A stretch of DNA of 64,000 bases from Trachelipus rathkii. Lineage: Eukaryota > Arthropoda > Malacostraca > Isopoda > Trachelipodidae. Under the pieces are notes generated by a model. It was not told the DNA's origin, made no database searches, and saw nothing but the letters and a program-made list of their open reading frames with translations. Positions within the stretch are counted from its first letter, which is position 1. Every line of letters begins with the position of its first letter. The DNA lies in NCBI GenBank assembly GCA_015478945.1, contig JABUQX010014795.1:32501-96500 (forward strand). Direction: 5' to 3'. Positions 61,359-64,000 of the stretch are shown here, piece after piece. A program made the translations under genes and the position numbers.

Positions 61359-61558
61359 TTTCCTTCCGTGTTCCCGTGTCGTTTTTCTTTTTGCCCCCCT
61401 TTTTCCTCAACCTCCTTCCGCTGCCTCCTTACGTCGTTTCCCCCCGCGCTTTCCCCCTTCTGCGTCCTTCGCCTCCCTTCCGCTTCCGCCTTTCTCGGAC
61501 CATCCCCTCCTTCCCTCACCAGTACGGGGAAATATTTCCATAAGTAGAACATAATGGT

Positions 61559-61700
61559 CTGTGTGTGATGTGTGTGTGTGTGCGGTCGTGATGTGTGTGT
61601 GTAGCGCGCGCGCGCGCGCGATGCGCGCGCGCGCGCGCCCGAGCGCGGTCGCGCGCTGCGGCGCGCGAGCGAGCCCGGGGCGCGTCGTGAGCGAGAGGCG
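61559..61700. repeat. (GT)n passing into (GC)n
   Basis: GTGTGTGATGTGTG runs to about 61602, then GCGCGCGCGC to 61640 and degenerate GC-rich sequence to 61700. (GC)n runs are rare in animal genomes. Confidence 0.9.
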
Positions 61701-61944
61701 CGTGCTTCTGGAGTGTTGTAGGTAGAACCTCTCCGCTTTTAAGAGAGCTCTTAAACATCTAATAAGAACTCTTATGCCCGCCCATACCGGCGTTTTTCAC
61801 CTCCCCCACTCACCCCCCCTTCCTTACTGGTTCTGTTTTCTCCTCACTTTTTTGCTTTTGCCTTCGAGCTGTAAGGTGCTTTCTGTTCCATGACTCATGT
61901 TCCATGTTCCATGTTTCTTGTTTCATGATATTGTTCTTAAAAAC

Positions 61945-62310
61945 ACTTGACACCCACTTTCACGTCTAGACTCCCCCCGAGTCTTAATCAAACCACACGA
62001 CACCCACTTTCAATCTGACTCTCACAAGTTTTAACATAACACCCACTTTCAATCTGACTTCCAAAAGTTTTAACCCAACTACCCGACACCCACTTTCAAT
62101 CTGATTCTCACGAGTCTTAACCCAAATACAAACACCAACTTTGAATCTGACTCTCACGATTCTTAACCCTAAGCACCTAACACAGACATTCAATTTAACT
62201 CTCACGAGTTAAATATAAACACAAAAAAACCACTTCAATCTGACTTTCACGAGTCTTAACCAAAACAAGGGACACCCTCTTTCAATCTGACTCTCACTGC
62301 AACAAGAATG
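61945..62310. repeat. About 45-bp minisatellite, 8 copies
   Basis: Each unit has ACACCCACTTTCAATCTGAC, then TCTCACGAGTCTTAACC, with 41-48 bp periods and 70-90% likeness. Units begin near 61952, 61999, 62039, 62085, 62130, 62178, 62225 and 62270. There are no unique spacers, so it is not a CRISPR. Confidence 0.9.
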
Positions 62311-62479
62311 TAGTATTTATCCAAAACATCACATTGAAAATTAAAGTAGTTAACTTTATGGCAAGACTCGACATCCAATATGAGAAAATAAAAACATGTA
62401 TTTTGAGTATGCAAAACTCTTCATTTTGCACATAGGTTATACGACTAAAAATTATTCTGAATATTTGCCTATCTTACAA

Positions 62480-62651
62480 AACTAATATTAATAGACATTT
62501 CTATAGGTATAGAAAGCTTAGCTATGTACGACCAAGGAAATACCATTTCTAACAACCAGCTCGATAAGGGTGTTTCTCCATCTTTTCCAGTTATTATTAC
62601 ATTAACTTTCTCTGAAGCAAATAAAAGTGTTAAGCAATGTAAGTATTTCAA
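62480..62651 (-). pseudogene. Possible ankyrin-repeat exon, frame-broken
   Basis: The minus strand reads LTLLFASEKVNVIITGKDGE and TPL, then one base short of continuing as IELVVRNG. This resembles an ankyrin repeat (VN...DGETPL...). The opposite strand is also open (62461-62638) with a donor GTAAGT at 62639, so the strand is not settled. Confidence 0.3.
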
Positions 62652-62839
62652 TAGATTTCACTATTCCAGACTTTGACGAATAGTTAAAATAGATTTAGTG
62701 AAACTAACTTTTTCCTTTCTTTTTAACAGTTAGTAGAACGTTTGACTTTCCATCCAAAACTGAGTGAAACTTTGAAGCTTTTTCGCTGTATTTTCTCATT
62801 GATAAGTGATAAAATTAGATGCAGCATTAAGTTCTTAGT

Positions 62840-64000
62840 GAAATTAATAAATAAATAAATAAATAAATAAAAAAAATAAAAAGTATTTATTCTATATTAA
62901 CGAAGAACTTTTGATATAAAACATATTTAAAATTAAAAAAAAAAAAGAAAATACAACCTTCGGCAAGAAATTCAAGTTTTGTATCCAGATATGTTAAGAT
63001 CTATTATGGAAAAAAGATATTAAAAGCTCAGTGTTTTTTCCATAAATATAGTTGTTATAAAATTTTCCATTTTAACAATGGTAGCATAGTTAGTATGAAT
63101 ATATATAACTAATATTATTTTTATAGATCTTCACTATATATATATTATATATGATACTTTATATTATATCATATATTAAAATATAAATTAGTTACAAATA
63201 AAAGTTTTCTGAATTTTATACTAAGGTCGAAAGTCTGTAGATTTTTCAACCAATTCTAACATGACTCCACAATCGTTATGTCCAAGGTCATTTTTCTTAT
63301 TATATACTAGTGTCTTTAGTCGTAATTATCATTACTACTATATCAAAACCACACTAATGCCTTCAGAGGTCGTGATATATAGATAAGATATTATAGAAAA
63401 CTTAGTATATAATATTTAATACTATGCTTTATATATATATACCATAATTTTGAACATATATAAATAATAAATACATGTATATAATGCACTATAATATAAA
63501 AATTATTTATAAGTATTATGTTTAAAAATAATAATGATCATGCTAAAAAGTAATTATTTAGCATAAGTGACATTGGAGAAATGAGACTAATATATTGCCT
63601 TTGATATTACTATAAAGAATATTTATTATAGTGATAAGTATATAACGTAGAGACCGTATAGGACCCTCATAATTATAGATATATACGTAATATCTTAATC
63701 TTTAAATATTGTAATATATAATGAGTACTTAGTTATATTATATAATAGAAAGTTTAGACGTTAAAAAAATTATATAGTATACATATGAATATATCTGTGA
63801 ATATATATATAATAGTATATTATACAGTAATTTGATCCATGATACGATGAATATATATATACCGAGTATAATATCTTATATAAGATAAAAATTTGAATAC
63901 TGAGTTATATATATATATATTTATATTAATTAATATAAACATAAAATTAAAAGATAATATAATAATTTACGGATATATAATATATATACTAGTATATTTA
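62840..64000. other. AT-rich, no gene seen
   Basis: Contains an (AATA)n run at 62848-62875 and increasingly TA-rich sequence to the window end. Confidence 0.6.

Larger units (their letters stand above)
46340..61545 (+). repeat. 15-kb pyrimidine-rich tract, no genes
   Basis: The + strand is overwhelmingly C and T throughout. GC-rich non-repeating C/T blocks (46.3-48.7, 49.0-49.5, 49.8-52.6, 55.8-58.2, 58.4-59.0, 59.2-61.1, 61.4-61.5 kb) alternate with (CT)n-type blocks. Long open frames on both strands (up to about 600 codons) read Ser/Leu/Pro/Phe on + and Arg/Glu/Gly/Lys on -. They follow from lack of A in the stop codons, not from selection. No domain was recognised. It could be a giant degenerate (CT)n array or an unpolished long-read artefact. 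Confidence 0.85.

Noticed and set aside
46553..61554. Many frames of 60-600 codons on both strands
   Set aside because: Pyrimidine-only sequence rarely makes stop codons; the translations are Ser/Leu/Pro/Phe or Arg/Glu/Gly strings with no domain.
61945..62310. CRISPR-like array
   Set aside because: Units are diverged and contiguous with no unique equal-length spacers, and the genome is eukaryotic.

Overview
This is a eukaryotic nuclear window, AT-rich outside one 15 kb block, with exons and introns and very many repeats. I infer an arthropod, most likely a decapod crustacean. The reasons are degenerate TTAGG-type runs (28.4 and 29.7 kb), extreme (TA)n/(ATT)n/(CT)n microsatellite load, and arthropod-style LINE, Penelope-like and hAT relics. 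The species call is inference. No prokaryotic gene, CRISPR array or true tRNA gene was seen.

Two host genes are firmly recognised. (1) WDSUB1 (+, about 1.6-14.8 kb; 5' end outside the window) encodes WD40, SAM and U-box parts of an E3 ubiquitin ligase-like protein. Its introns carry a hAT-type element with an 8-bp target duplication and nested Penelope-like and LINE insertions, a LINE ORF1/endonuclease block, a LINE RNase H tail and tRNA-derived SINEs. Its last exon has the right residues but several frame breaks. (2) NADK2 (-, 29.5-19.8 kb), mitochondrial NAD kinase 2, can be assembled as seven exons with consistent splice phases and no stop (about 420 aa from the first ATG I can defend). 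Its introns hold an inverted pair of LINE copies, another LINE RNase H fragment and microsatellites. The two genes converge.

About 1.3 kb upstream of NADK2 and divergent from it is a candidate first exon of an unrecognised gene (30.78-30.93 kb, +). It sits between inverted Penelope/hammerhead-like ends and inverted (ATT)n arms. Its possible second exon (43.25 kb) lies beyond a tandem LTR retrotransposon array, LTR-internal-LTR-internal-LTR (31.8-41.7 kb). The internal parts encode only a Gag-like protein with four zinc knuckles plus a Ser/Asn/Thr/Pro-rich tail; no polymerase is present. A hAT transposase C-terminal relic (42.4 kb) and a weak minus-strand two-exon candidate (45.7-46.3 kb) follow.

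From 46.3 to 61.5 kb the + strand is almost purely pyrimidine-rich: degenerate (CT)n blocks alternate with GC-rich, non-repeating C/T sequence. Its long open frames are composition artefacts. It ends in a (GT)n/(GC)n run, then a roughly 45-bp minisatellite (61.95-62.31 kb), a possible broken ankyrin-like exon, and AT-rich sequence.

A theme through the window is single-base indels clustered in some blocks while neighbouring blocks are clean. This pattern, together with the pyrimidine block, raises the possibility of unpolished long-read sequence, so frameshift-based claims should be read with that caution.
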